Assembly: GCA_036823195.1 (NCBI GenBank)
Contig: DAISGI010000010.1
Span: 1-64,000 of the forward strand
DNA: 64,000 bases
Direction of reading: 5' to 3'
DNA from: UBA4874 sp002399435
Lineage (GTDB): Bacteria; Bacillota; Clostridia; Caldicoprobacterales; DTU083
Each line of letters starts with the position of its first letter. Position 1 is the first letter of the stretch. The notes under the pieces were generated by a model. That model was given only the letters and a program-made list of their open reading frames with translations, searched no databases and was not told the origin of the DNA. A program made the translations under genes and the position numbers. Below, one piece after another: positions 17,864-26,950 of this stretch.

Positions 17864-20086
17864 ATGTTTGTTGGGAGTGAACAGAAGACTATGAGACAGG
17901 AAACTTTAAAACAAAAGACTGTCCGGATTTATCATAAATATTTTGGATTCTATATGCTGGCAATTCTTCTGACCTGGGTCAAGACCTACATGAGCTATCA
18001 TCTGGAGTTTTCCCTGGGTGTAAAAGGTTGGCTGCAGCATCTTATCCTGCTGATCAACCCGATTGCCTTCACTATTCTACTTTTTTCGCTTAGTCTGTTT
18101 ACCGGCAATCCGAAACGGGGTCACACAGTACTTATCCTTCTTTATTCTTTAAATACCCTGCTTCTGTATGCCAATATCCTCTATTATCGGGAATTTTCGG
18201 ATTTTTTAACCTTAAGTACGATTATTACCTCCAGGAGTATTTCCGGCAAGCGGTCCATCGGATCCTTCAAGTCCGCCCTTCCACCGCTTATGAAATGGCA
18301 TGATATTCTATATTGGATCGATATTGCGTTCCTGATTGTCCTGCTGAAGAAGAAATCGCCTCTTCTTTCTGTGGATCAGAGGGTTTTCTGCAGCAAGCGG
18401 AATGGATGGAAGGCTTTGGCACTTTCCCTGGTTATCCTCATGCTTAATCTGTGCCTTGCTGAAATCAGCCGTCCGGAGTTACTGACCAGGACTTTCGATC
18501 GGAACTATATTGTAAAATATCTTGGCATAAATGGTTTTGCCGCCTATGACAGCATTCAGACGGTAAAAACGGAACGAAACACGGAGACTCCTGACAACCA
18601 GGACGTTATGAAAACGGTCAATTATACCGCCAACCGTTATGTTAAGCCCAATCCGGAGACCTTTGGAATCGCAAAGGGACGTAATGTATTCGTCATCCAT
18701 ATGGAAAGCATGCAGCAGTTTTTAATCGACTATAAGCTCTCCGATAAAGACGGAAAGGAATATGAGGTTCTTCCCTTCCTGAATGAATTGTATCACAGCA
18801 AGGATACCTATGCTTTCCCCAATCTTTTTACCCAGATTGGTCAGGGCAAAAGCAGCGACGCGGAGCTGATGGCAGAAACGTCCCTGTTTGGCGTATCCGA
18901 AGGATCTGCATTCATACAAAATGCCAAAAATACGTACTATGCCCTGCCAAAGATCCTGAAGGACAAGGCCGGTTATACCAGCGCCGTTTTTCATGGCAAT
19001 AACGGTTCTTTCTGGAACCGTAACGATATGTACCGAAGTTTTGGCTATGACTATTTCTTTGATGCCACTGATTTTACCCTGACGAAGGAGAATTCTGCAG
19101 AATACGGTCTGAAGGATAAACTGTTCTTTCAGCAGTCCGCAAAGTATCTGGAGCAGCTGCAGCAGCCATTTTACAGTAAATTTATTACCCTTTCCAATCA
19201 TTTTCCGTTTCCATATGACGAGAGGAACAGCAGCATTCCAAAGGGCAATACAAAGGATGAGGCAGTCAATGGCTATTTCGCCACAGCAAACTATGCAGAC
19301 CAGGCGCTGGAGGAGTTATTCAACTATCTGAAAGAAAGCCATATCTATGAAAACTCCATATTTATACTGTATGGCGATCATTATGGCATTTCCGGCACCA
19401 GGAACAAGGCCCTGGCGCCTTTGTTGGGGCGGGATCCCGAGACGTGGGGAGCGTTTGACAATATGCAGATGAAGCGGGTGCCTCTGATTATTCATATCCC
19501 CGGATATGGAAAAGGAGCAGAAGTGAATACCTATGGGGGCCAGATCGATATTCTGCCGACGTTGCTTCATCTTCTTGGCGTGGATACCAAATCCTTTGTG
19601 ATGATGGGACAGGATTTGCTTTCTCCGGAAAGAAAGCAGATTGTCCCCTTCCGGAACGGGGATCTGATCACGCCGGACTATTCCATGATCGGGGAAAATC
19701 TCTATTATAACGAGACCGGAGAACCGGTGCCGGAGACCAATACCTATACGTATGATAAAGCGGCCATGATAAAAAATGAGATGGCAAAGCTGCTCAAAGC
19801 TTCCGATCATGTGATGGAAACCAATCTTATGGACTATTACCGGCCACAGGGGATGACACCTGTCAATCCGGCCGCCTATGATTATTCCACGGATGTGGAT
19901 CAATTAGCTGAGCAGGCGGAGAAAGCGGGAGATCAGAGTACCTCATACTTCCATAAAAACGGTAATGTGTCCACCGCTCCCCTGTATCGGACAGACGCTC
20001 CACAATCCGAAGAGCAGTCCACGGAGAAAGCCAGGGAAGAATCGGAGACCGCCCCGCCTGAAAAGGCCGAAACAAGTTTACCGTAA
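17864..20086 (+). CDS. LTA synthase-like membrane sulfatase-fold enzyme
   Basis: Enzymes of this family transfer glycerol phosphate from phosphatidylglycerol to a growing polymer on the outer membrane face, or act as related phosphoglycerol transferases. The 740 residues have about five membrane helices in the first 200, then an extracellular sulfatase-like domain: VIHMESMQ (E281, metal ligand), GQGKSSDAE (S330 at the nucleophile position), YGDHYGIS (D505, H506) and YGGQIDILPTLLHLLG. In S. aureus LtaS the nucleophile is threonine in GKTSD; here it is serine, so activity is plausible but not assured. Residues 680-740 are an Asp/Glu/Ser-rich tail not needed in LtaS. The ATG at 17864 is 12 bases after TAGGAG; a second candidate is the ATG at 17891. 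Single-gene unit between its own promoter and a bidirectional terminator. Confidence 0.88.
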   Translation: MFVGSEQKTMRQETLKQKTVRIYHKYFGFYMLAILLTWVKTYMSYHLEFSLGVKGWLQHLILLINPIAFTILLFSLSLFTGNPKRGHTVLILLYSLNTLLLYANILYYREFSDFLTLSTIITSRSISGKRSIGSFKSALPPLMKWHDILYWIDIAFLIVLLKKKSPLLSVDQRVFCSKRNGWKALALSLVILMLNLCLAEISRPELLTRTFDRNYIVKYLGINGFAAYDSIQTVKTERNTETPDNQDVMKTVNYTANRYVKPNPETFGIAKGRNVFVIHMESMQQFLIDYKLSDKDGKEYEVLPFLNELYHSKDTYAFPNLFTQIGQGKSSDAELMAETSLFGVSEGSAFIQNAKNTYYALPKILKDKAGYTSAVFHGNNGSFWNRNDMYRSFGYDYFFDATDFTLTKENSAEYGLKDKLFFQQSAKYLEQLQQPFYSKFITLSNHFPFPYDERNSSIPKGNTKDEAVNGYFATANYADQALEELFNYLKESHIYENSIFILYGDHYGISGTRNKALAPLLGRDPETWGAFDNMQMKRVPLIIHIPGYGKGAEVNTYGGQIDILPTLLHLLGVDTKSFVMMGQDLLSPERKQIVPFRNGDLITPDYSMIGENLYYNETGEPVPETNTYTYDKAAMIKNEMAKLLKASDHVMETNLMDYYRPQGMTPVNPAAYDYSTDVDQLAEQAEKAGDQSTSYFHKNGNVSTAPLYRTDAPQSEEQSTEKAREESETAPPEKAETSLP

Positions 20087-20134
20087 AAGGGGATTACAGA
20101 TAACCTGAGTGGCAGAACAAAATAAAAAGTATTG

Positions 20135-20187
20135 AAAAAAGGAGACAGTATGGAGTCGTTTCGTAATTCCATATTGGTCTCCTTTTT
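20135..20187. terminator. bidirectional terminator between the LTA-synthase-like gene and pepF
   Basis: AAAAAAGGAGACAGTATGGA (20135-20154) pairs with TCCATATTGGTCTCCTTTTT (20168-20187) with one wobble and one bulge, loop of 13 bases. The A-run and T-run allow termination in both directions, which suits the two convergent genes. Confidence 0.85.
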
Positions 20188-20232
20188 ATTGGCATATCAC
20201 CCACTCCCTTTTCACAGGAAGGAACTGGTATG

Positions 20233-22035
20233 TCAGAGGAGTTCATCCAACTGTCCGATCATTCCGTCGAAACTCTTTAGAGCCGTATTTACCGGATCCG
20301 TGGATGTCATATCCACGCCTGCCTTTTTCAACAGATTGATGGGATAATCAGAACCGCCGGAGGACAGGAAGCGAAGATACCGCTCCACCGCCGGCTTCCC
20401 TTCCTTGCGAATCTGGTTCGCAAGGGCTGCTGCGGCACAGAAACCGGTGGAATACTTATAAACGTAGAAGGACCGGTAGAAATGGGGAATCCGCATCCAT
20501 TCCATGCTGATTTCCTCGTCCACATGCATCCCCCTGCCATAGTATCGGATATTGAGGTCCCGATAGACGGAGGACATACTTTCACATGTAAGAGGCTGAC
20601 CGCTTTCTGCCATATTGTGAATGATTTTCTCAAACTCTGCAAACATGGTCTGTCGATATACCGTAGTACGGAACTGCTCCAGATAATGATTCAGGATATA
20701 CGCTTTTTGCTTTGGATCCTTCAACGTATGCAGAAGATGCTCTGTAAGAAGGATCTCATTGAGAGTGGAGGCCACCTCGGCTACGAATATCCGGTACTCG
20801 GCTTTGGCAAAGGGTTGATTTTTACCGGAAAGATAGCTGTGAATGGAATGTCCCATCTCATGGGCCAGGGTAAACACACTGTCGATATTTCCCTGGTAAT
20901 TGAGCAGAACGTAAGGATGTACGCCATAGACTCCCTGTGAATATCCGCCACTGGTCTTGCCTTCATTCTCCATCACATCAATCCATCCGCCGGCAAAGCC
21001 TTTCTGCAGGATGTTCTGGTAATCAGTGCCCAGGGGCTCCAACCCTTCAGCCACGATTTCCTTCGCGCGGTCATAGGAGAACTTCCAGTCCACACCCTTT
21101 ACAATGGGGGCATAAACATCATACATATGCAGTTCCTTCACCTGTAAAGCACGCTTTTTCAAATCAACATACCGATACATTGCGTCCAGATTCTGCCCCA
21201 CCGCTTCAATCAGATGATCGTATACGGACTTCGGAACATTGTCCTCATCCAGGGAGGCTTCCAGATCCGAAGGATAGTGCCGTACCTGACTGAAAAAAAT
21301 ATCCTTTTTAACGCTGGCATTCAATGCGGCAGAAATGGCATTTTTCTGTTCCGCATAAGTCGTATAAAAGGCCTGGAAAGCTTCCTTTCGGACTTCCCTG
21401 TCCCGGCTTCCCATCATCTGCGTGTATCTTCCCTTTGTCAGCTCGACCTTTTCCCCATTTTCATCGTGAACTTCAGGAAAGCGAATATCCGCATTATTGA
21501 TCATGCTGAATATATTCCTGGGGGCTGCAGCCATCTCACCGGCCAGGGCTAGGATTTCTTCTTCCCTGTCGGACAGGTAGTGTTCCTTCCGGCGGGTGAT
21601 TTCGTCCAGATATTGATCATAAACCTTCAGGCCCTCACAGGATTTCATAAAATCCCTGAGAGTATTCCGGGGAATGGACAATATCTCCGGCACCAGAAAA
21701 GATGCAGCACTGTACCCCGCTGTCAGGACTTCCCGTGCCCGGTCCAGCAATGCCTGGGATTCGGGATTGCCGTTATCTTCATCCCTTTTCATACTGGCAT
21801 AAACAAACAGTCGTTCCGCCCTCTCCAACCATTCAAAATAAACATTTAAACCTTTCAGAAGTTGTTCGGCAGACTGGCATAACGACCCCCGGCTTGTTTC
21901 GATATCGGGAATTGCCTCCCTGATCCGCCGATAATCCTGTTCCCATGCCTCCCCTGATGGATAAAGATCCTCCAACTTCCACTTCCATTTCCCGGGTATC
22001 TCTGATCTTTTTGGTAACTTTTTTTCTTTGCTCAT
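20233..22035 (-). CDS. pepF: oligoendopeptidase F
   Basis: PepF is an M3-family cytosolic zinc metallopeptidase that cleaves peptides of roughly 7-17 residues. The 600 residues carry the zinc motif HEMGHSIHSY (about residue 383-392) in the middle of the helical M3 domain, with the third ligand expected in the downstream glutamate segment (AEVASTLNEILL). N-terminal features such as KWKLEDLYPSGEAWEQDY and the late YKYSTGFCAAAALA (about 540) match the family. No signal peptide. Start ATG at 22033-22035; the AAAGGAGGGA purine block is 19 bases upstream, which is far, so initiation may be weak. It is monocistronic. Confidence 0.95.
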   Translation of the reverse strand: MSKEKKLPKRSEIPGKWKWKLEDLYPSGEAWEQDYRRIREAIPDIETSRGSLCQSAEQLLKGLNVYFEWLERAERLFVYASMKRDEDNGNPESQALLDRAREVLTAGYSAASFLVPEILSIPRNTLRDFMKSCEGLKVYDQYLDEITRRKEHYLSDREEEILALAGEMAAAPRNIFSMINNADIRFPEVHDENGEKVELTKGRYTQMMGSRDREVRKEAFQAFYTTYAEQKNAISAALNASVKKDIFFSQVRHYPSDLEASLDEDNVPKSVYDHLIEAVGQNLDAMYRYVDLKKRALQVKELHMYDVYAPIVKGVDWKFSYDRAKEIVAEGLEPLGTDYQNILQKGFAGGWIDVMENEGKTSGGYSQGVYGVHPYVLLNYQGNIDSVFTLAHEMGHSIHSYLSGKNQPFAKAEYRIFVAEVASTLNEILLTEHLLHTLKDPKQKAYILNHYLEQFRTTVYRQTMFAEFEKIIHNMAESGQPLTCESMSSVYRDLNIRYYGRGMHVDEEISMEWMRIPHFYRSFYVYKYSTGFCAAAALANQIRKEGKPAVERYLRFLSSGGSDYPINLLKKAGVDMTSTDPVNTALKSFDGMIGQLDELL

Positions 22036-22232
22036 CTTCTGTGGGATAAACCCGTCCCTCCTTTGCTTGCTGAAGCGTATCTTCTACAAGATGGACGAGA
22101 TTTCCTGCCTTGGCCAATGGAAAGCGATAATCTCCGCTGGATATGGCATGGCAAAGGCAGGCAGATACATATAATAAAAGGAGAAATCCAAAAAAAGATA
22201 AGAAAAGAAAGGAAAGGACTGGAAAAGCGGCT

Positions 22233-22724
22233 ATGAAAAAAAAGAGCATTGCAGTGCTGAGCCTGATGATCCTGATCGCTTCCATGCTGTTGGCAAGCTC
22301 CTGCAATAAAAAAACAGGAAATACAGATCACACAAAGGGCGGTCCGGGCTGTGAAGCGAAAGACAGATCTTCGTCTTCGTCTTCGGAATCAGGCCATGCA
22401 GCCTATGCGGGAAGTTCATTTCTGAAGCAGATGGATGATCTGAAAGCGATCAATCTGGCTGCAAACTATCTGAAAGGGCTGGGAGAGACTGTTTCTTTCC
22501 AGGAAACCTATATTGAGTTCCACAAAAAGCAAAAAACGGCCACTCACCTTCCTGTGACCGATGGAAAGCCCATATCCTACCTCGGAGATTATTTGGAAGT
22601 CCGGTTATACCGCGGCCGGAATCCGGAAAATCCCTGTGAGGAATGTACCACTGTTTATATCAGTCAGAACGGAAAAATCCTTGGACAGAACAAATGGTCC
22701 GCTAATTCTCCGCAATCTGAGTAA
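22233..22724 (+). CDS. small predicted lipoprotein of unknown function
   Basis: I do not recognise the family. The 163-residue product starts MKKKSIAVLSLMILIASMLL with a lipobox-like LLASSC, so it is likely a membrane-anchored lipoprotein with the acylated cysteine near residue 24. A Ser-rich linker (about 46-53) is encoded by a short TCTTCG hexanucleotide repeat. The rest (about 65-163) is a small alpha/beta domain with KAINLAANYLKGLGETVSFQ and YLEVRLYRGRNPENPCEECT, including a CEEC pair. The chosen ATG at 22233 gives a clean signal peptide; an upstream in-frame ATG at 22143 would add a highly basic, unlikely leader. A TATAAT lies at 22170-22175. Its 3' end overlaps the convergent next gene by 23 bases. 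Confidence 0.7.
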   Translation: MKKKSIAVLSLMILIASMLLASSCNKKTGNTDHTKGGPGCEAKDRSSSSSSESGHAAYAGSSFLKQMDDLKAINLAANYLKGLGETVSFQETYIEFHKKQKTATHLPVTDGKPISYLGDYLEVRLYRGRNPENPCEECTTVYISQNGKILGQNKWSANSPQSE

Positions 22725-23163
22725 TAAAGTTCTCATGGGTTCGGAAAGAATACTGCTTCCCTGCCTGTACAGGAGGTTTCCCCTTGTTTTCGTCAAATAA
22801 TAGAATTCTTTCCTTTGTATCCTCATCATCCCTGAACCAGATTTGATAATAAAGCAGCCGATTGTCCCTATAAACTGGCTTCTCCTCCACTTTTGTGACA
22901 AGGCCCTTTACTTCCCGTGTCCGTCCTTCGAATATGTCCCTGATAAAATGATAATAACAGTATATGGGAACGCCACAAACACCCCACAGAAAGAGAATCA
23001 GGCAGACTCCCACCGTAAGAAATGTGGCACCGATCCATTGCGGCCGACGCAGCATGAAAGCGACTGCCGGTATCACAAAAACGAGACACAGTACCACGGT
23101 TAAAAGTATCATCTTTTTCAGCTGCTTTCTGACATCCAGAAAATCTGTTTCCGTATACATCAT
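22702..23163 (-). CDS. small two-helix membrane protein of unknown function
   Basis: The protein has 153 residues. Two membrane helices (about 18-38 and 46-68, VVLCLVFVIPAVAFML and FLTVGVCLILFLWGVCG) are followed by a soluble beta-rich domain (about 85-153) with VKGLVTKVEEKPVYRDNRLL, YYQIWFRDDEDT and YSFRTHENFITQI. This layout resembles small membrane proteins with a cytosolic or surface beta barrel, but I cannot assign a family. The start is the ATG pair at 23158-23163 behind AAGGTGGGGAAACTGT. Its coding end overlaps the end of the convergent lipoprotein gene. Confidence 0.65.
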   Translation of the reverse strand: MMYTETDFLDVRKQLKKMILLTVVLCLVFVIPAVAFMLRRPQWIGATFLTVGVCLILFLWGVCGVPIYCYYHFIRDIFEGRTREVKGLVTKVEEKPVYRDNRLLYYQIWFRDDEDTKERILLFDENKGKPPVQAGKQYSFRTHENFITQIAEN

Positions 23164-23203
23164 ACAGTTTCCCCACCTTATTATGCTTCGTTCCTTACAA
23201 CCT

Positions 23204-23212
23204 ATTATAGCA
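23204..23212 (-). promoter_or_regulatory. extended -10 promoter for the two-helix membrane protein gene
   Basis: The minus strand reads TGCTATAAT, an extended -10 element, about 40 bases before the start codon. No good -35 hexamer was found at 16-18 bases; extended -10 promoters often lack one. Confidence 0.45.
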
Positions 23213-23307
23213 TAATGAAATAAAAATGCATAGAAACAAGTGCAGCTCACGGATGACAATATTATTGTTGGAATCTGCCTGCAGCGGGGAATACGGCATT
23301 GACTTCC

Positions 23308-24000
23308 CTACAAAATGACCGGAACCGGCTGATCCAGCCGCAGACTCTCCGGTTTGGCAATACAATCATATGCCATAATATGGACGCCGGCTTTCCTTGC
23401 TGCCCGCAGCGAACTGCCAAACTCAGCATGCATTCTGTCATTTGGCATCATGCAGCATATACCCTTCATCTGAATTACAAAGAATACATATGTGGTATAA
23501 CTTTCTTCTGCAGCCCGGATCAATTCGCGGACATGCTTCACCCCGCGCTCCGTCGGAGCATCCGGAAACATGGCGACACCATCCTGTTCCAGTGTGACAC
23601 CTTTGGCTTCAATATAAGCCTTATGACTGCCGGCTTCCACATAGAAATCAAACCGGGAATTTCCAAATACGGACTCTGGCCGAATGCAGGTAATGGGACG
23701 CACCAGTCCCGGCAAATCAATTCCTTTCTGCAATGCCTCTTTCAACACCTGATTGGGTGCCTGGCTGTCGATATTAATCAACTTGTCACCCTTCTTTACA
23801 GAAATCAGGGAGAACCGGGTCTTGCGCCGGGGATTATCATGATGCTGCAGGTAAATCTCTGCGCCGGGAATCAGCAGCTCCCGGCAGCGCCCCGTATTCT
23901 TCACATGCGCTGTTTCCTCCCTGCCGTTGATTCTTACATGGGCGACAAACCGATTGGGCCGGGACAGGAAAACTCCCGGCAAAATATTTGGATAATTCAA
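23308..24000 (-). CDS. sfsA: SfsA family DNA/RNA nuclease-like protein
   Basis: SfsA proteins combine an N-terminal OB-fold with a C-terminal PD-(D/E)XK-like domain; E. coli SfsA was named for stimulating sugar fermentation genes and its exact role is unsettled. The 230 residues show RPNRFVAHVRINGREETAHV and HVKNTGRCRELLIPG (about 14-45), SRFDFYVEAGSHKAYIEAKG (about 114-133, with D and E-x-K at the nuclease core), and PDAPTERGVKHVRELIRA (about 145-162). The start is TTG at 23998-24000 after AAGGATGAG. Upstream 24001-24060 contains three loose copies of a TATAAGGATGA-like string. No operon partner. Confidence 0.93.
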   Translation of the reverse strand: MNYPNILPGVFLSRPNRFVAHVRINGREETAHVKNTGRCRELLIPGAEIYLQHHDNPRRKTRFSLISVKKGDKLINIDSQAPNQVLKEALQKGIDLPGLVRPITCIRPESVFGNSRFDFYVEAGSHKAYIEAKGVTLEQDGVAMFPDAPTERGVKHVRELIRAAEESYTTYVFFVIQMKGICCMMPNDRMHAEFGSSLRAARKAGVHIMAYDCIAKPESLRLDQPVPVIL

Positions 24001-24169
24001 TACACACTCATCCTTATATACTATTCATCCTTATACGCTCATCCATTAAATCAGAAGAAATCCAACAATTGTCATACTTTGCCCAGGCATACTCCAACCT
24101 TCCTTCATGGAGTCCGTCATGTTGCAAGTACCAAAGTTCTGTCAAACAAATAAGCAAAAAAAATAGCGG

Positions 24170-24200
24170 AAAAAAAAGTCAGTCCACATTGACTGACCTT
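24170..24200 (-). terminator. terminator of the tRNA operon
   Basis: On the minus strand GTCAGTC and GACTGAC form a 7-bp perfect stem with a 6-base loop, followed by eight T residues. It lies 13 bases beyond the tRNA-fMet CCA end. Confidence 0.85.
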
Positions 24201-24212
24201 TCCATGAATAAT

Positions 24213-24288
<76 letters not shown>

Positions 24289-24296
24289 ATATTGTA

Positions 24297-24372
24297 TGGT
24301 GGAGCATACAGGACTCGAACCTGTGACTTTCACCACGTCAAGATGACACTCTGCCAGCTGAGTTAATGCTCC
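24297..24372 (-). tRNA. tRNA-Val (GAC)
   Basis: The acceptor GGAGCAT pairs with ATGCTCC; the D stem is ACTC/GAGT; the anticodon stem is TCATC/GGTGA around loop TTGACGT, giving anticodon GAC, which reads GUC and GUU valine codons. The T arm is ACAGG-TTCGAGT-CCTGT, and CCA is encoded. It is the first gene of the tRNA unit. Confidence 0.94.
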
Positions 24373-24410
24373 ATTCCGTGCCGAATGTGTTCTGCATTCG
24401 GTACTTATTT

Positions 24411-24439
24411 ATTATAACCGAGAGCCAGCGATTTGTCAA
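24411..24439 (-). promoter_or_regulatory. consensus promoter of the tRNA operon
   Basis: The minus strand has perfect TTGACA, a 17-base spacer and perfect TATAAT, the strongest promoter in the window. Between it and tRNA-Val, a leader hairpin CCGAATG/CATTCGG (24381-24401) may assist processing of the tRNA 5' end. Confidence 0.9.
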
Positions 24440-24694
24440 CAATCAAATATCGAAAATCAAGGAGAATCCCCCTAGGAGGGACTCTCCAAAAAGGGCCCGA
24501 AAAAATGATCCATTCTGTAAAACAATGCTGAAACTAAATCAATATGGAAGGGGTGATACACAATAACCCGTCCGAATTTGCTTAGCCGATGTCATGACCA
24601 TCTCAAGCCCTTGTGAAGTTATTGTACCCAAGTAGCCGGAATTTAGCAGTGAAATATATGCTAAAGACTTGCCGCTCTGCCTATAAAGGAATTT
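24440..24694. other. intergenic region with one strong hairpin and no gene
   Basis: GGAGAATCCC (24461-24470) pairs with GGGACTCTCC (24478-24487) with one mismatch and a 7-base loop. Downstream on the minus strand the sequence is only moderately T-rich (TTGATTTTCG), so it may be a weak terminator for rhaB, 208 bases away, or a structural element. The rest of the stretch up to the rhaB stop shows no credible open reading frame or RNA gene. Confidence 0.5.
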
Positions 24695-26194
24695 TCAGGA
24701 ATCCTTTCTGTCTGATTCCTCCGACAGCAGCTTTGTGAATTTAGAGTACGCTTCCTCCCAAACATCGGTTTCTGTCGGCAAATAATTCTTCGTCGGAAAA
24801 GAGTCTTTCACAACCTGACGGATCTCATTCTGATCCCGGACTTCACCCAGCGCCATTGCCTGAACCATCAGATTTCCGATGGCCGTCGCCTCCGTCGGCC
24901 CGCAAATTACCGGTTTGCCCAGCGCATTGGCTGTAAATTGATTCAGCAGCCGGTTTTTGGTGCCTCCGCCAACGATGTGCAGGACATCCAGCGATTTGCC
25001 CAGTATGGCTTCCAGCCGCTTGAAGGACCATCTGTACTTCAGGGCAAGACTTTCATAGACACACCGGAGTATCCCGCCTTTGTCCCGCGGTACCTGCTGT
25101 CCCGTCTGGCGACAGTACCGCTGTACTTTTGCAGGCATGTCCCCGGCATGATAAAACAATCCGGCATCCGGATCGATCACAGACTGGAACGGAGCACTGG
25201 ATTCCGCCAGACGTACCATGTCGTCAAAACTGTAGTGCTCTCCATTCCGGTCCCATTCCCTTTTGCATTCCTGTATAATCCAAAGGCCCATAATATTCTT
25301 CAGCAAGCGATATCTTCCGCCTACGCATCCTTCGTTGGTATAATTCCATTTCAATGTGTCTTCATTGATAACCGGCCGGTCTGTTTCCACTCCCATCAGG
25401 GACCAGGTCCCACTGCTGAGAAAGGCAAAACTTCCTTCCGAAGCAGGGACAGCCGCGACCGCAGATCCGGTATCGTGGGTGGCCACCGCGATCAGCGGCA
25501 CCTCTTCCATTCCGAGCTGAGATGCAAGCTTCTTATCTATCTTTCCCCGTTTGGTCCCCGGAACATCCAAATCCGTCAGATAGTGATCCGGAATATCCAG
25601 TTTCTTCAGCAGCGGTCTGTCCCAATTGCCGCTGTTCGCATCCAGAAGCTGACTGGTTGTTGCTTCGGTAAACTCCGTCTTCTTCTCTCCTGTCAGAAAA
25701 TAACTGAGAAGATCCGGGATAAAAAGCATGGCAGAAGCTTTCTCCAGAAGGTCCGGATTGGAGAGCCGGACAGAAAGGAGCTGATACAAGGTATTGAAAG
25801 ATTGAAAGGCAATACCGGTACGCTCATATATTTCCTCTTTGGAAACCTTTTGGAAGGCTTTTTCAGGAATGCCGTCCGTACGGACATCACGATAATGATA
25901 TGGATTGCCCATCAACTGTCCTGAACGATCCAACAGACCAAAATCCACACCCCAGGTATCAATTCCCACAGACGCAATGTCTCCTGCCTCCTGGCTGGAG
26001 AATTTCAGCAGGCCCTGGCAGATTTCCCGGTACAATCGAAGAATATCCCAGTAAGTGTGACCGGTGAGTTCCACCGGATCGTTGGAAAAGCGATGGCATT
26101 CCTTCATCTCAAGCCGCCTGCCGTTGAAACAACCGATCATGGCCCTGCCGCTGCTGGCACCCAGGTCAAATGCAATCATGCTCTGCTTTTTCAT
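24695..26194 (-). CDS. rhaB: rhamnulokinase
   Basis: RhaB phosphorylates L-rhamnulose to L-rhamnulose-1-phosphate in rhamnose catabolism. The 499-residue FGGY-family kinase has the phosphate-1 loop FDLGASSGRAMIG (9-21), IDTWGVDFGLLD (about 78-89), the ATHDTGSAVAAVP segment (about 238-250), SSGTWSLMGVE (about 261-271) and the adenosine-binding HIVGGGTKNRLLNQ (about 397-410). Its start is ATG behind GGGGAGGTTATGCA. Neither rhamnose isomerase nor aldolase nor an AraC-type regulator is beside it, so it is an orphan of the pathway in this window. The specific substrate is by family resemblance. Confidence 0.9.
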   Translation of the reverse strand: MKKQSMIAFDLGASSGRAMIGCFNGRRLEMKECHRFSNDPVELTGHTYWDILRLYREICQGLLKFSSQEAGDIASVGIDTWGVDFGLLDRSGQLMGNPYHYRDVRTDGIPEKAFQKVSKEEIYERTGIAFQSFNTLYQLLSVRLSNPDLLEKASAMLFIPDLLSYFLTGEKKTEFTEATTSQLLDANSGNWDRPLLKKLDIPDHYLTDLDVPGTKRGKIDKKLASQLGMEEVPLIAVATHDTGSAVAAVPASEGSFAFLSSGTWSLMGVETDRPVINEDTLKWNYTNEGCVGGRYRLLKNIMGLWIIQECKREWDRNGEHYSFDDMVRLAESSAPFQSVIDPDAGLFYHAGDMPAKVQRYCRQTGQQVPRDKGGILRCVYESLALKYRWSFKRLEAILGKSLDVLHIVGGGTKNRLLNQFTANALGKPVICGPTEATAIGNLMVQAMALGEVRDQNEIRQVVKDSFPTKNYLPTETDVWEEAYSKFTKLLSEESDRKDS

Positions 26195-26309
26195 TGCATA
26201 ACCTCCCCTATCCTTTCCGCTTCTTTATTGTTTCATGATTCTTTTTTGCTTTCTTTCCCATTCGTCTTCATTCTATGCCGCTGTGAAGCAATGAAGCAGT
26301 CCGGGAGGA

Positions 26310-26894
26310 TCAGTTCAATTCATCCAGAGTCAGCTGAAAACTGGGCAGAAACTGCTCCATAAAGTAGGACACCTCCGGGTGATCCACCTTCATCTGTTCC
26401 AGTTCCCGGTAAATGGTCCGTTCTGCCCTGGAAAACTCCTTATTGCCGGCTTTCAGCTCCTCCAGGCATTTCAGATAGGCACAAAGTTTGTCCGCCTCCT
26501 TGACAATCCTCCAATGCTCCTGATCCTCCGGGATCGGAAACAGCACCGATTTATACTCCGGCTGCAATTCCCCGGGCAGCATGGCCAGCAGCCTTTTATT
26601 CGCCACTTTTTCAATATCCTTATATGCTTTTTTGATTTCGGGATTAAAATATTTTATGGGAGTCGCCAGATCACCGGTAATCACTTCGCTTGCTTCATGA
26701 TAGACAGCCAGAAGCAGGACTCTCTGAGGATCCACATTTCCCCCATAGAACCTGTTTCGGACAATCGCTAGGTTATGGGCAATCATTGCGACCTGCAAGC
26801 TGTGCTCCTGAATGCTTTCCCTGCTTACGTTGCGCATCAGGCCCCAACGCTGTATAAACCTCATTCTGGAAAGATAGGCAAAAAAATGACTCAC
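26310..26894 (-). CDS. YfbR-like 5'-deoxynucleotidase (HD domain)
   Basis: Proteins of this group dephosphorylate deoxyribonucleoside 5'-monophosphates using a divalent metal. The 194 residues show RFIQRWGLMRNVSRESIQEH (12-31; the R-W substrate motif and H31), VYHEASEVITGDLATPIKYF (about 74-93; the HD-like HE pair and DLATPIKY) and the late KEADKLCAYLKCLEEL with D. These match YfbR motifs. The start appears to be GTG at 26892-26894 behind AGGTGATTCCTGC. It is a single gene between rhaB and capA on the same strand, with short spacers. Confidence 0.87.
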   Translation of the reverse strand: MSHFFAYLSRMRFIQRWGLMRNVSRESIQEHSLQVAMIAHNLAIVRNRFYGGNVDPQRVLLLAVYHEASEVITGDLATPIKYFNPEIKKAYKDIEKVANKRLLAMLPGELQPEYKSVLFPIPEDQEHWRIVKEADKLCAYLKCLEELKAGNKEFSRAERTIYRELEQMKVDHPEVSYFMEQFLPSFQLTLDELN

Positions 26895-26950
26895 GCAGGA
26901 ATCACCTCAATCCTTTCTGTTCTGCAGAAAACAGATCATTCTGCCGGACA

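Noticed and set aside
21833..22306. Minus-strand reading frame with a hydrophobic start overlapping pepF and the lipoprotein gene
   Set aside because: It lies antisense to the lipoprotein signal region and in another frame of pepF; hydrophobicity is a by-product of the A/T-rich signal sequence.
24461..24487. Clear rho-independent terminator of rhaB
   Set aside because: The stem is good but the T-run is poor and it lies over 200 bases from the rhaB stop; listed only as a hairpin.
24695..26194. Rhamnose utilisation island
   Set aside because: Only the kinase is present; no isomerase, aldolase, transporter or regulator adjoins it.
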